The notes below the pieces were generated by a model. The model made no database searches. It was given only the letters and a program-made list of their open reading frames with translations, and was not told the DNA's origin. A program made the position numbers and the translations under genes. 64,000 bases of DNA from an uncultured Lactobacillus sp. (GTDB lineage: Bacteria; Bacillota; Bacilli; Lactobacillales; Lactobacillaceae), in the NCBI GenBank assembly GCA_937874185.1, contig CALNAK010000021.1:310001-374000 (forward strand). Reading direction: 5' to 3'. Of this stretch, positions 22,321 through 31,556 are shown in pieces (the stretch's first letter is position 1; every line of letters begins with the position of its first letter).

Positions 22321-25026
22321 ATGAAACCATTGTATCTAAAAATCACTGATGAACAGATTCTTTATTCTAAGAGTGAAAATGTTACAAATGACCAAAATTA
22401 TACTCTGAATCCTGAATTGGAAATCAAGGAAAATCTTCAAAAATTTGAAAATACCCTCTCTAATTCATACGATGTACTCGTAATTACAAATCCAAATGAA
22501 AATTCATTAAAGGAGAATATCTTTACCTATAATGGTATAAAGGTCGATTTTGGAGATGAACTGGAAAATATCTTCCATATACCAGTTATTAATATCAAAA
22601 ATATCAAAGCATCAAATTTACATAATGCCACTGAGAATGAGATTACTAAATCTGCTTGGCATCTGGATTACTATGGTATCGATCATGGTAAACGTCAGTA
22701 TGGACAGGAATCAATGCAAACTATTGGTAATGGATTCTTTGGATTACGTGGTACTTATCTTGAGGCTAAAGCAAGTGATGACAACTATCCTGCTACTTAT
22801 GTTGCCGGGGTCTTTAACCAATTGGCCACTCCTATCAATGGTAGAAATATTATCAATGAAGATTTAGTTAATTTGCCTAATTCGCAATACATTACATTCA
22901 GCGTTGACGATGGTGATTATTTTAAAATAGACGAAAACTTAATTACTGATTCACTTCGATCATTAGATATGAAACACGGTATTTTAACGATTTCTATGAT
23001 TATTAAATTGACTGATGGTAAGAAACTTAAAGTCGTTGAAAAGAAAGTTGCCGACCTAGATAACTTTCACGATTATTATCTACAATATTCAATCCAACCA
23101 CTTAATTTCTCCGGAAAAATCAAGTTACTAACTCAGACCGATGCTTCTGTTGTTAATTCAAACGTTGAGAGATACCGTAATTTGGCTAATAAGCATTTAT
23201 CAGTTGATAAAATTGAGAATAATCAAAAATATGTGACACTTCTAGCTCATACAACTCAATCAAAAGTTAATCTAGCAATAAAAACTAATATTACCTATCC
23301 AAATATCAATAATCCTAAATATTCTGAAGAAAACACCGACGAAATTGCTAGTCAATGTGTTGAATTTGACGCTGAAGAACATAAAATTTACACCCTAGAA
23401 AAATCAGTCAGTATCTTCACTTCACTAGAAACAAAACAAATTGTTGAACAGGCTGCTAAAGCACATAAAACTCTTGGAAGTTTTGATGCTGCTAAAGATG
23501 TCGTTAAAAAAGCTTGGAAGGAAATTTGGAAAAAGGAAAACGTCGTTATAACGGGTGACGTTACTGCACAAAAATTACTTCACTTAAACAGTTATAGTAT
23601 GACCGTAGCGGCTCAAGAAGATGCCAACAAGGATTTTGACGCTTCCGTTGGTTCACGTGGTTTGACTGGTGAGGGTTACCGTGGACATATCTTCTGGGAC
23701 GAACTTTTTGATATAAATTATTACGTCTTACACTATCCAAGTTTGGTAAAGAATCTTTTAATGTATCGTTATAACCGTTTAGGAGCTGCTATGGATTACG
23801 CTTCTGATGACGATGAGCTTGACGGTGCTATGTACCCTTGGCAAAGCGGTATGTATGGTGATGAACAGTCACAAGAAGTTCATTTGAATCCAATTACAAA
23901 TTCATGGGATCCGGACAATTCAAGAAAACAACGTCACGTTTCCTTAGCTATAGCGTATAACGTCTTAAATTATTATAATCTCAGTCAAGACGAAGAGTTT
24001 ATGAGACAGTATGGTATTGAAATGTTACTTAGTATCGCTGAATTCTGGATCAGCATGGCGAAACTTGATAAAACTACTGGCAAATATACAATTGCTAACG
24101 TCATGGGACCAGATGAATTCCACGAAGGTTACCCTAATGATCCAGAAGATAATGGTCTCAAAAATAATGCTTATACTAACATTATGGTTAGTTGGTTCTT
24201 TAAGAAATTGATTAAAATAATCAATCACGAACCAGCCGAAGTTGTAGATGATAATCTTCAACGGATGCGCTTTACTCAAAAAGATATTCAAGCTCTTGAT
24301 GACATTAGACACAATCTAAAACTTGATTTTAAGGGTGATATTCTTGGCCAGTTCGAAGGATACTTTGACCTTGAACGAATTGACTTCGATAAATATCGTA
24401 AGCAATATGGAAATATTTCAAGAATGGATCGTATTCTTAAAGCTCACAACGATACACCTGATAAATATCAGATTTCCAAACAAGCTGATACTTTAATGGC
24501 ACTATTCAATATTCGTGAAGAAGCATTCTTTGATATATTGAGTGATCTAGGTTATCCAATTTCTAATAAGAATAAATTTATGGAAGACAATATCAAATTC
24601 TACATTGATAGAACAACTCATGGTTCTACCCTTTCCAGAATTGTTTATTCAATGTTAATGTTACGAGTTGACAATTCAAAGGAAGCCTGGAAATTATTCT
24701 ATGAAGCTTTAACTAGTGACTACTATGATATTCAAGGTGGAACAACTGCTGAAGGTATTCATCTCGGCGTTATGGGAGCAACTTTAACTGTTGTTACTAC
24801 CTACTTTGCCGGCGTAGATTATCGTGGAAAAATGCTAAAAATCAATCCTAATATGCCTAAACAATGGAAAGAAATTGAATTCCACTTAACCTTCAAAAAG
24901 ATTAATTTCTTCTTCTCAATTACTGACAATACAATCATTATCAGAACCGATAAAGATACTGAAGTTAAATTCTTAGGAAAGAAATTACCATTAACAGCCA
25001 ATCAGGAAATAGAATTAACTTATTAA
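22321..25026 (+). CDS. GH65 glycoside phosphorylase with N-terminal extension
   Basis: A glycoside hydrolase family 65 enzyme, inverting phosphorylases for alpha-glucosides (maltose, trehalose, trehalose 6-phosphate, kojibiose, nigerose). From Trp113 the protein follows the family: beta-sandwich, linker, (alpha/alpha)6 barrel with the general acid Glu599 in MGPDEFHEGY, the phosphate-site segment HGSTLS (767-772), and a C-terminal beta-sheet domain. Residues 1-110 form an extra domain absent from typical members of about 750-790 residues; I do not recognise it. The divergent PTS suggests a phosphorylated disaccharide substrate, for example trehalose 6-phosphate. AGGAGG-type ribosome site precedes the ATG. 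Confidence 0.85.
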   Translation: MKPLYLKITDEQILYSKSENVTNDQNYTLNPELEIKENLQKFENTLSNSYDVLVITNPNENSLKENIFTYNGIKVDFGDELENIFHIPVINIKNIKASNLHNATENEITKSAWHLDYYGIDHGKRQYGQESMQTIGNGFFGLRGTYLEAKASDDNYPATYVAGVFNQLATPINGRNIINEDLVNLPNSQYITFSVDDGDYFKIDENLITDSLRSLDMKHGILTISMIIKLTDGKKLKVVEKKVADLDNFHDYYLQYSIQPLNFSGKIKLLTQTDASVVNSNVERYRNLANKHLSVDKIENNQKYVTLLAHTTQSKVNLAIKTNITYPNINNPKYSEENTDEIASQCVEFDAEEHKIYTLEKSVSIFTSLETKQIVEQAAKAHKTLGSFDAAKDVVKKAWKEIWKKENVVITGDVTAQKLLHLNSYSMTVAAQEDANKDFDASVGSRGLTGEGYRGHIFWDELFDINYYVLHYPSLVKNLLMYRYNRLGAAMDYASDDDELDGAMYPWQSGMYGDEQSQEVHLNPITNSWDPDNSRKQRHVSLAIAYNVLNYYNLSQDEEFMRQYGIEMLLSIAEFWISMAKLDKTTGKYTIANVMGPDEFHEGYPNDPEDNGLKNNAYTNIMVSWFFKKLIKIINHEPAEVVDDNLQRMRFTQKDIQALDDIRHNLKLDFKGDILGQFEGYFDLERIDFDKYRKQYGNISRMDRILKAHNDTPDKYQISKQADTLMALFNIREEAFFDILSDLGYPISNKNKFMEDNIKFYIDRTTHGSTLSRIVYSMLMLRVDNSKEAWKLFYEALTSDYYDIQGGTTAEGIHLGVMGATLTVVTTYFAGVDYRGKMLKINPNMPKQWKEIEFHLTFKKINFFFSITDNTIIIRTDKDTEVKFLGKKLPLTANQEIELTY

Positions 25027-25040
25027 TTTATAAATTTAAT

Positions 25041-25158
25041 CAGAGCGAGGCAGAACACGTTTAGCTTCCGAGTATTAAGGTAAAATTCACCTAGTAATCG
25101 ACATGCGGTTACTAGGTGAATTTTATTTTACGCGGAACTGTGTTCTGTCTCGCATTTT
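25041..25158 (+). repeat. Structured intergenic element after GH65
   Basis: A long base-paired element: GCGAGGCAGAACAC (25045-25058) pairs with GTGTTCTGTCTCGC (25140-25153), and inside it AAAATTCACCTAGTAA pairs with TTACTAGGTGAATTTT. A T-run follows, so it may act as the GH65 terminator. The AGCTTCCGAGTATTAAGG internal segment resembles AGCTCCCGAGGATTGAGA in the element at 62024-62150. The remainder of the 291-base gap holds another inverted repeat (TTTTTGCC at 25155, GGCAAAAAA at 25212) and the MATE gene promoter region. Confidence 0.55.
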
Positions 25159-25317
25159 TGCCGCAAGTTTAGTCCACAAAACAGTTATGTCCCAATCTCA
25201 TTTTTAGCCTGGCAAAAAAAATATTTAAATAAACTAAACTTTGTACACATTCACCATCACTATTAAAAATAATAATGATAGAATATTCATAATCTTTATG
25301 AAGGGGATTTAAGACAT

Positions 25318-26682
25318 ATGATAGATCTGACGCAAGGAAGACCTATGAAAGTCATATTTCTGTATACTATTCCTTTATTATTAGGTAACTTTTTCCAACA
25401 GTTCTATAGTTTCATTGATACTTTAATTGTTGGAAAAACGATCAGTGTTAATGCTTTAGCTAGTGTCGGCGCGACGGGGGGATTGACAGCGTTAGTTATT
25501 GGATTTGCTCAAGGTATGACAAGTGGTTTAACTATTTTAACTGCTAAGAAATACGGAGCAAATGATGAGGCTGGTGTCAGACAAAGTTTTGCATCAGGAA
25601 TAATTATTTCAATATTTATTGCCGTAATCTTTACAGCAATTGCCTTATTAGTTGCTTATCCTTTACTTGTTGCAATGCAAACACCTAAAGTTTTGATTCA
25701 TGATTCATTTATCTTTTTGGAAATAATTTTTGCAGGGATTTTTTCTTTTGTGGGTTTTGACTTTTTAGGAAACACCATGCGGGCACTAGGTGATTCACGT
25801 GTTCCGCTATTTTTCCTAATTGTAAGTACTGTTTTAAATATTTTGCTTGAATTAGTTTTCATTCTTTATCTACACATGGGAGTTGCTGGTGCTGGTTTAG
25901 CTACCGTTGTGGCGCAAACAATTACCTTTGTGATTCTTTACTTCTATATTAGGAAACACATTCCATATTTAATCCTTACAAGAAAAGATTTCAAAATAGA
26001 TATGGACGAAATAAAAGAATTGCTTAAAATAAGTTTGCCAATGGGATTCCAATCTTCAATTATCGCTATTGGCTCAATTATTTTGCAATTTATGCTTAAT
26101 ACCTTAGGTGCAGATGCGGTTGCTGCTTATACTGTTGCCGGAAGAGTTGAACAAATTGCTACCCTTCCCGCATTCAGTTTTGGCTTAGCTTTGGTCAACT
26201 TCACAGCACAAAATATGGGTGCTAAGAAATTTAGCCGAATTCTCAAGGGTGTTAGGGACGGTATCATTGTTTCAGTCGCATCAAGTCTTGTTATTGGTAT
26301 CTTCTTAATTATTTTTGGAAGAAATATTTCACATCTATTTATGAATGGTAGTCAAACTAAGGTCTTAGACCTTATTCAAATTTATTACTATTTCAATGGT
26401 TCATCTTATTTCATTCTATCAATACTATTTATTGTCAGATATACCTTACAAGGTTTAGGAAACCAAAAAGCTCCCACAATAGCCGGCGTTGCCGAACTAC
26501 TAATGAGAGTCTTTGCAGGAGTCGTTTTGATTCGTTTATTCGGATTCTACGGTGCTGCTATGGCAAATCCACTAGCTTGGACTGGTTCTGTGTTAGTTCT
26601 TGTAAGTACTTGGAATATTGAACTCAGAAAACTAAAAAATATGAAAGATACACTGAATCCAAACGAACTCAAAGGCGAATAG
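25318..26682 (+). CDS. MATE family efflux transporter
   Basis: A 454-residue membrane protein with twelve hydrophobic segments, of the MATE (NorM/DinF-like) family. The N-terminal DLTQGRPMKVIFLYTIPLLLGNFFQQFYSFIDTLIVGK is highly characteristic, as are the repeated LGNTMRALGDSRVPL and NFTAQNMGAKK segments of the two halves. It would export cationic drugs or metabolites using a Na+ or H+ gradient. It is a single gene; its terminator overlaps the 3' end of the gene. Substrate unknown. Confidence 0.88.
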   Translation: MIDLTQGRPMKVIFLYTIPLLLGNFFQQFYSFIDTLIVGKTISVNALASVGATGGLTALVIGFAQGMTSGLTILTAKKYGANDEAGVRQSFASGIIISIFIAVIFTAIALLVAYPLLVAMQTPKVLIHDSFIFLEIIFAGIFSFVGFDFLGNTMRALGDSRVPLFFLIVSTVLNILLELVFILYLHMGVAGAGLATVVAQTITFVILYFYIRKHIPYLILTRKDFKIDMDEIKELLKISLPMGFQSSIIAIGSIILQFMLNTLGADAVAAYTVAGRVEQIATLPAFSFGLALVNFTAQNMGAKKFSRILKGVRDGIIVSVASSLVIGIFLIIFGRNISHLFMNGSQTKVLDLIQIYYYFNGSSYFILSILFIVRYTLQGLGNQKAPTIAGVAELLMRVFAGVVLIRLFGFYGAAMANPLAWTGSVLVLVSTWNIELRKLKNMKDTLNPNELKGE

Positions 26683-26698
26683 CTTTTGAGTTTTTTTA
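26667..26698 (+). terminator. Terminator of the MATE gene
   Basis: ACTCAAA and TTTGAGT arms enclose the stop codon and are followed by seven T. It runs up to the end of the convergent esterase gene. Confidence 0.75.
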
Positions 26699-27790
26699 GT
26701 TCAACGCCAAAGCACATTCATTTAATGCATCTTCTACTGCAGGAATCCGGCCAACATAATTTAAAAAGGCATGTCCTAATCCGCCGTAACGAATATATTT
26801 AGCTTCACATCCGGCCATCCCTACTTTTTGAACAAATGCTTCATCCTGTAATCTGAACGGATCGAATTCGCCAGTCATTACTAAAATCTTTTTGAACGTC
26901 ATAGGGTCAGCGTAAAGTGGTGATAATATTGGTGCTGATAAATCACGATTATTCCCAGCTATGTAGAAATCAGTCATGATTTTATCCAATTCTTTAAATT
27001 GAGAATAATTATTGTGTAACGTTCGACGTTGTTCGTCATTAACTGGAATTAAATGATCATTCCAAAGTGACCCTTCGTGATTTGAACCATGAACGACAGT
27101 CGGATAAAAGAGAATATGTTTATAAATATTACAAATACCCATTGTATGGCTTAGTTGACTTACACCCAGTGCCATCGATGCTCCTGCTGAATCACCCGCA
27201 ATCGAAACTTGAGAATGATTGTTAGAAGCCTCAATTAAAACAGCCAAACAATCTTCCAGACCTGATGGGTAAGGATTTTCTGGTGCCAAACCATAATCAA
27301 CACTATAGATAATCCCATTAAACTTTGTTGCCAAATGACGTAAAAATGGTAATGTATCTTCAACAGTTCCACCGTAGTAAGCTCCACCATGTAGATAAAC
27401 TAAAGCTTTTTGTGATGAGGTAGAATTATCTTTTCGATAAATTCTCATATAACGAACACGTCGACCTAATTCATTTGTATATTTTATATCAACTTTGACA
27501 TCCGGATACGGAATATTAGGTACGTCTTTTGGAGCAGTCCCAGCACGTAGCTCTAATAAATCATTTGATAAATGTGGTTCATCACTCAAATTTTTTAAGT
27601 GATCATACACAATTGGATCATATGAATGAGAATCAACCCTATCCTTAACAATCATTTGGACATTTTTCAAATGTGGTATATCAACGGATTCAATCTGATT
27701 TAATCGACTTAATTCAATATTATAATCATTATCCATCATAACGTTACCATCCTTAGCTAAACTAAAATAACTGTTCATTATCCTATTCAT
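26696..27790 (-). CDS. Alpha/beta-hydrolase, hormone-sensitive lipase family
   Basis: A cytoplasmic esterase of 364 residues in the HSL/GDXG family. The oxyanion motif HGGAYYGG is at 134-141, the nucleophile elbow GDSAG at 199-203 (Ser201), the Asp in MTGEFDPFRLQDEAF and the His in GLGHAFLNYVG. It hydrolyses short acyl or aromatic esters, exact substrate unknown. An N-terminal region of about 100 residues forms the cap. Two in-frame ATGs (27790 and 27778) precede the fold; neither has an ideal ribosome site. The upstream region shared with the ROK regulator has a 12-bp palindrome between the likely promoter boxes, so the ROK protein may control it. Confidence 0.82.
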   Translation of the reverse strand: MNRIMNSYFSLAKDGNVMMDNDYNIELSRLNQIESVDIPHLKNVQMIVKDRVDSHSYDPIVYDHLKNLSDEPHLSNDLLELRAGTAPKDVPNIPYPDVKVDIKYTNELGRRVRYMRIYRKDNSTSSQKALVYLHGGAYYGGTVEDTLPFLRHLATKFNGIIYSVDYGLAPENPYPSGLEDCLAVLIEASNNHSQVSIAGDSAGASMALGVSQLSHTMGICNIYKHILFYPTVVHGSNHEGSLWNDHLIPVNDEQRRTLHNNYSQFKELDKIMTDFYIAGNNRDLSAPILSPLYADPMTFKKILVMTGEFDPFRLQDEAFVQKVGMAGCEAKYIRYGGLGHAFLNYVGRIPAVEDALNECALALN

Positions 27791-27807
27791 AATATCAATT
27801 ATACATT

Positions 27808-27819
27808 TTGTTTAAACAA
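27808..27819. promoter_or_regulatory. Palindrome in the esterase/ROK intergenic region
   Basis: TTGTTTAAACAA is a perfect 12-bp palindrome immediately upstream of TATAAT (minus strand, 27798-27803) of the esterase gene. It is a candidate operator for the divergent ROK regulator. Confidence 0.35.
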
Positions 27820-27875
27820 GTTAAAAACTAATTTGCAATAAATCTTTTTATTAATTTTGATAATATTATTATCTA

Positions 27876-27905
27876 TTGACCATTCATTTATATTATCAAT
27901 ATAAT
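27876..27905 (+). promoter_or_regulatory. Promoter of the ROK regulator operon
   Basis: TTGACC (27876-27881) and TATAAT (27900-27905) are separated by 18 bases. Confidence 0.7.
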
Positions 27906-27928
27906 TAAATCTGACAGGAGGTGTCATT

Positions 27929-28906
27929 TTGACACAAGACAATAAATTTTCCGCTCGTCAACAAAATTTACAGTCCCTACTTCAATTATTAGATGAAAAT
28001 TCTGAGCTATCAGCTAAGCAATTAGCTAATTTAACAGGACTAAGTATCGTAAGTATTAACAAATTGCTCGACATTTTAAATACTGGTACAAAAGTTATTG
28101 CGACTGACTACCTCAATACACGTGGTCGCCGAGCTAAAATATATAAAATAAATTATGATGCTATTGATTTAGGTATCGTCCAACTAGCCGAAACTAATAA
28201 CAAAATCCGCGCAACTTACTTCCTAACTAATCTGGCTGGAAAAGTTAAGTATAAAAAATTTCATGATGAAGATGTTTCTTCCGTTTCCGAACTCACTAAC
28301 TTTATCCGTCAACAAGTCAATCAAACTAATCCTCAAAGAATAATTATCGGTACCCCTGGATCTGAATTGGATGGTTATCTCCAAATAAGTGATATTGATG
28401 CACTCCAAGGTATCAATTTATCATTGGCAGTTAAAACAGCTACCGATATTGAAACTCTAGTTTTCAATGACGCTAACGCTACAACCTTTGGTGCAGCAAC
28501 TGAATTGAAGGAAAATAAAAATATTGCCGTTGGTATTTACTTTCCTAAGAATTTTGGCCCCGGGGTCGGAATCGTCATTAATAATCAACTAATAAATGGC
28601 GCTGATGGATTAGCTGGTGAGGTTGAATATGGAACTGTCAATAAAAATTCTGAGATAACTACCCAAATAACACAGCATCTTCAGAATATCATTAGTTTAC
28701 TTAATCCTAATTTGGTTATTGTGTATGCTGACAAGCTGTCTTTAACTCCAATCCAAATCGATCAGGTTAAACAAACAATCCATCGTAATTTACCACTTCA
28801 TCAAAAATATCATTTAGATTTCTCTCGTAATTTTGAACAAGATTACTTGATTGGCTTAGCCACTCTAGGCCGAAAAAGCCTATTAAAAGAATATACAACC
28901 AATTGA
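27929..28906 (+). CDS. ROK family transcriptional regulator
   Basis: A 325-residue sugar-responsive repressor (NagC/XylR type). The winged helix is in residues 1-75 (SAKQLANLTGLSIVSINKLLDIL...RGRRAKIYKINY). A ROK domain with sugar-kinase ancestry covers about 80-320. The usual zinc site CxCGxxGC is absent: after GADGLAGEVEYGTV the sequence continues NKNSEITT, so the protein is a degenerate ROK without kinase or zinc function. The start is TTG with AGGAGG seven bases before it. It begins a run of four plus-strand genes (ROK, HAD, AraC, HAD) and faces an esterase gene. Effector and targets unknown; local sites suggest the esterase and perhaps GH65. Confidence 0.8.
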   Translation: MTQDNKFSARQQNLQSLLQLLDENSELSAKQLANLTGLSIVSINKLLDILNTGTKVIATDYLNTRGRRAKIYKINYDAIDLGIVQLAETNNKIRATYFLTNLAGKVKYKKFHDEDVSSVSELTNFIRQQVNQTNPQRIIIGTPGSELDGYLQISDIDALQGINLSLAVKTATDIETLVFNDANATTFGAATELKENKNIAVGIYFPKNFGPGVGIVINNQLINGADGLAGEVEYGTVNKNSEITTQITQHLQNIISLLNPNLVIVYADKLSLTPIQIDQVKQTIHRNLPLHQKYHLDFSRNFEQDYLIGLATLGRKSLLKEYTTN

Positions 28907-28972
28907 AACCGCTTTATTAATTTGGTACAATATGCTCATCTTAATTAACATAGTTAAAAAAGGGGTAATCTT

Positions 28973-29782
28973 ATGGCTATCAAACTAATTGCACTTGATA
29001 TTGATGATACATTATTAACTTCTCAACATAACATTTCTGAAAAAACCAAAGAAGCTTTGGATAAGGCTTTGGATCAGGGTATCAAAGTTGTTCTCTGTTC
29101 AGGTCGACCACTTGCCGGTGTAAGTCCTTTTCTGAATGATTTAGGTGTCGCTGGAGATGACCAATACGTTATTACTTATAACGGTGGATTGGTTGAAACT
29201 GTTTCCGGAAAAGTTCTTTCACGTAAGATTCTAGATAACCACGCTTACCGAAGAATCGTTAAATATGTAAATGATAATCATATGCAATATTATGTCTTAG
29301 ATGATGACAGTAACGTCTATACATCAGATCATGATATAAATCGTTTTGCTGCCACACAGGCTTGGGAAAATAGTGCTGGAATTTATGTTAGAACTCCTGA
29401 CGAACTAGCAGATGATTTTGAAATCACTAAGGCTGCTATTGTCGGTGAAAAAGAAGACTTAGATAAATATGACCAGGCAGTTAAAGATGAATTTTCTGAT
29501 GACTACTACGTCGTTCGTGCTGCCGATAATTTTTTAGAAATTATGAATCCAACTGCCAATAAGGGAACTGGTCTAGAAAAATTAACTCAAATTCTTTCTT
29601 TCACACCTGATGAAGTTATGGCTTTTGGTGACGAACAAAATGATTTACCAATGTTCAAATTTGCAGGGACCGCTGTTGCAATGGGAAATGGGTCAGACTT
29701 GGCTAAATTACATGCCAATTATGTTACCGATACCAACGATAATGATGGTATCGCCAAAGCATTGGACAAACTTGTCTTCTAA
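28973..29782 (+). CDS. yidA: Cof-type HAD sugar phosphatase (YidA-like)
   Basis: A 269-residue HAD hydrolase, class IIB (Cof type). Motif I is LDIDDTLL (8-15), motif II CSGRP, and motifs III/IV are NKGTGLEKL and FGDEQNDLPMF. It follows the YidA pattern closely. It dephosphorylates sugar phosphates or related metabolites in the cytoplasm, a broad-range housekeeping or detoxifying role. GGGG lies before the ATG. The AraC gene begins one base after its stop, so the two are coupled. Confidence 0.85.
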   Translation: MAIKLIALDIDDTLLTSQHNISEKTKEALDKALDQGIKVVLCSGRPLAGVSPFLNDLGVAGDDQYVITYNGGLVETVSGKVLSRKILDNHAYRRIVKYVNDNHMQYYVLDDDSNVYTSDHDINRFAATQAWENSAGIYVRTPDELADDFEITKAAIVGEKEDLDKYDQAVKDEFSDDYYVVRAADNFLEIMNPTANKGTGLEKLTQILSFTPDEVMAFGDEQNDLPMFKFAGTAVAMGNGSDLAKLHANYVTDTNDNDGIAKALDKLVF

Positions 29783-29783
29783 T

Positions 29784-30623
29784 ATGGAAATAAAACATGA
29801 AATTGTCCAGCCAACACCAAGACTTCCCTTTAAATATTATTTTCACGATAAAAATTCGTCAAAAACAGTTGCTCCACATTGGCATCAGAGTTTAGAATTA
29901 GGTTTCCTAGTATCTGACAATGATTTGAAGTTCAAGGATAATGGAGATACTTTTAATTACCATAAGGGTGATATTTGGATTGTCAATTCACGTAATGTTC
30001 ATGGTTCAACTATAAACACCACAAAGTCGTTGTTCGAATTCTGTTTAATCATTGATTATGATTTTTTAAAACAAATCTACCCCAATATTGATCAGATTCA
30101 TTTCTCATTACATGGACGCCCTCATTCAATTAAAAAAATCATGTCATATCAAGAATTAGAAAAACAACTGCGAATAATAATTCAATTACTCCAAGAACCA
30201 CGTGACTCTAACTCAACCCTGGCTTTGACTGGACGTGTTTATTTACTGCTATCAATTCTTCTAGACAATTTCTCGTCTAAGGTTAATGCAATTACCGCTG
30301 TCAACGATAGTTTAGTCGATCGTGCCCTTGGTACGATTAATCAAGATTATCACGACAACCTCAATGGAACTCTTTTAGCCAACAAGCTAAATACTTCAGT
30401 TACAACACTAAATCAGCAATTTCATCAGACCGTTCAAATGCCTATTAACAAATACATTACCGTTGTCAGGCTATTGAATGCTCAGAAAAAATTATTGAAT
30501 ACCACCAATAATATTGATTTTATTGCAACAGAATGTGGATTTTCGAGTACAAAGTCATTTGTCCGTAACTTCAAAAAATGGAAAGGTGTTACCCCTTTTC
30601 GATATCGTAAAACATTCAATTAA
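29784..30623 (+). CDS. AraC family regulator with cupin domain
   Basis: A 279-residue activator. Residues 1-140 form a cupin sensor domain (HWHQSLELGFLVSDNDLKF...YHKGDIWIVNSRNVHGS), and 180-279 two helix-turn-helix units (TLLANKLNTSVTTLNQQFHQTVQMPINKYITVVRLLNAQK and IDFIATECGFSSTKSFVRNFKKWKGVTPFRYRK). The second HTH has the classical GFSS...F..FKKWKGVTP signature. The frame is open further upstream within yidA, but ATG 29784, one base after the yidA stop, is the only sensible start; translation is probably by re-initiation since no ribosome site is visible. It probably responds to a sugar and controls genes not identified here. Confidence 0.85.
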   Translation: MEIKHEIVQPTPRLPFKYYFHDKNSSKTVAPHWHQSLELGFLVSDNDLKFKDNGDTFNYHKGDIWIVNSRNVHGSTINTTKSLFEFCLIIDYDFLKQIYPNIDQIHFSLHGRPHSIKKIMSYQELEKQLRIIIQLLQEPRDSNSTLALTGRVYLLLSILLDNFSSKVNAITAVNDSLVDRALGTINQDYHDNLNGTLLANKLNTSVTTLNQQFHQTVQMPINKYITVVRLLNAQKKLLNTTNNIDFIATECGFSSTKSFVRNFKKWKGVTPFRYRKTFN

Positions 30624-30644
30624 AATTTGAGAGGAATTTAATTA

Positions 30645-31457
30645 ATGACAATTAAATTAGTTGCTACCGATATGGACGGCACATTTTTAACAGATGATAA
30701 ACATTTCGACGTTGAAAGATTCAAACCAATCTATGACTTTATGATTAAAAATCAGATTCAATTTGTTTCAGCCAGTGGAAATCAATACTACCAATTAAAA
30801 AGTTTTTTCAAAGACTTCCCCGAAACACTTTTCGTAGCAGAAAATGGTGCATTGATTGGCAGTCACAAAGAAATAATTAAAGTTGATAACTTCTCAGATA
30901 ATATTATTCAAAAAGTTATCTCTGTTTTGAACCAAATACCTGAAATTCAATCCATTATTTGTGGTAAAGAATCAGCCTACATCTTGGATGATGCCACACC
31001 CGAATTTTATAAAATGAGTAAATTCTATTTTCCACAAATTACTAGTGTTGCTAATTTATCTGACGTATCCGATAAAGTTCTAAAATTCTCAGTTGCTTGT
31101 CCCAAAACGGAAACCGAACTTTATATGCAAAAGCTCTCTGACATGATTGGACCAGAAGTATCTGTTGTTACCAGTGGACACGGGGATATCGATATTATTC
31201 TAGCTGACGTTAACAAAGCCACTGGCTTACAATACCTTTCGGATATGTTAAATATTGCTCCAGAAGAAATGTGTGCTTTTGGTGATGGTGGAAATGATTT
31301 AGAAATGCTTAGTTTCGTTGGTCACGGTGTAGCAATGAAAAACGCTACTCCAATTGTTCATGAAACAGCCGCTTTTGAAACAATCGATAATAATGATCAG
31401 GGAGTTCTAGCACATTTAGAGGAACTTTTTGATTTACCATCACCTGCTAAAATTTAG
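30645..31457 (+). CDS. Cof-type HAD phosphatase (YbiV/SupH-like)
   Basis: A 270-residue HAD IIB phosphatase. Motif I is TDMDGTFL (8-15), followed by the FVSASGNQYYQL segment of motif II. The cap domain covers about 85-185 and motif IV is FGDGGNDLEML. The SGNQ segment instead of SGRP points to the YbiV/SupH sugar phosphatase branch. GAGAGG precedes the ATG. It follows the AraC gene by 21 bases and is the last gene in this group, giving two sugar phosphatases around one AraC regulator, as if the locus deals with phosphorylated sugars. Confidence 0.83.
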   Translation: MTIKLVATDMDGTFLTDDKHFDVERFKPIYDFMIKNQIQFVSASGNQYYQLKSFFKDFPETLFVAENGALIGSHKEIIKVDNFSDNIIQKVISVLNQIPEIQSIICGKESAYILDDATPEFYKMSKFYFPQITSVANLSDVSDKVLKFSVACPKTETELYMQKLSDMIGPEVSVVTSGHGDIDIILADVNKATGLQYLSDMLNIAPEEMCAFGDGGNDLEMLSFVGHGVAMKNATPIVHETAAFETIDNNDQGVLAHLEELFDLPSPAKI

Positions 31458-31477
31458 AGATAAGAGTGTTTTATTTT

Positions 31478-31510
31478 CAAGCATAATCGTATCTAACCAA
31501 GTACAATCGT
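31478..31510 (+). promoter_or_regulatory. Direct repeat upstream of the immunity-like gene
   Basis: CAAGCATAATCGT (31478-31490) and CAAGTACAATCGT (31498-31510) form a direct repeat with a 20-base period, about 47 bases before the start codon of the 100-residue protein. Paired direct repeats with about two helical turns between them are typical of binding sites for LytTR-type response regulators in bacteriocin promoters. Confidence 0.45.
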
Positions 31511-31556
31511 GCTAAATTAGTGTTGTAGCATAGGATACTGGAAAGAAGATTTTATT

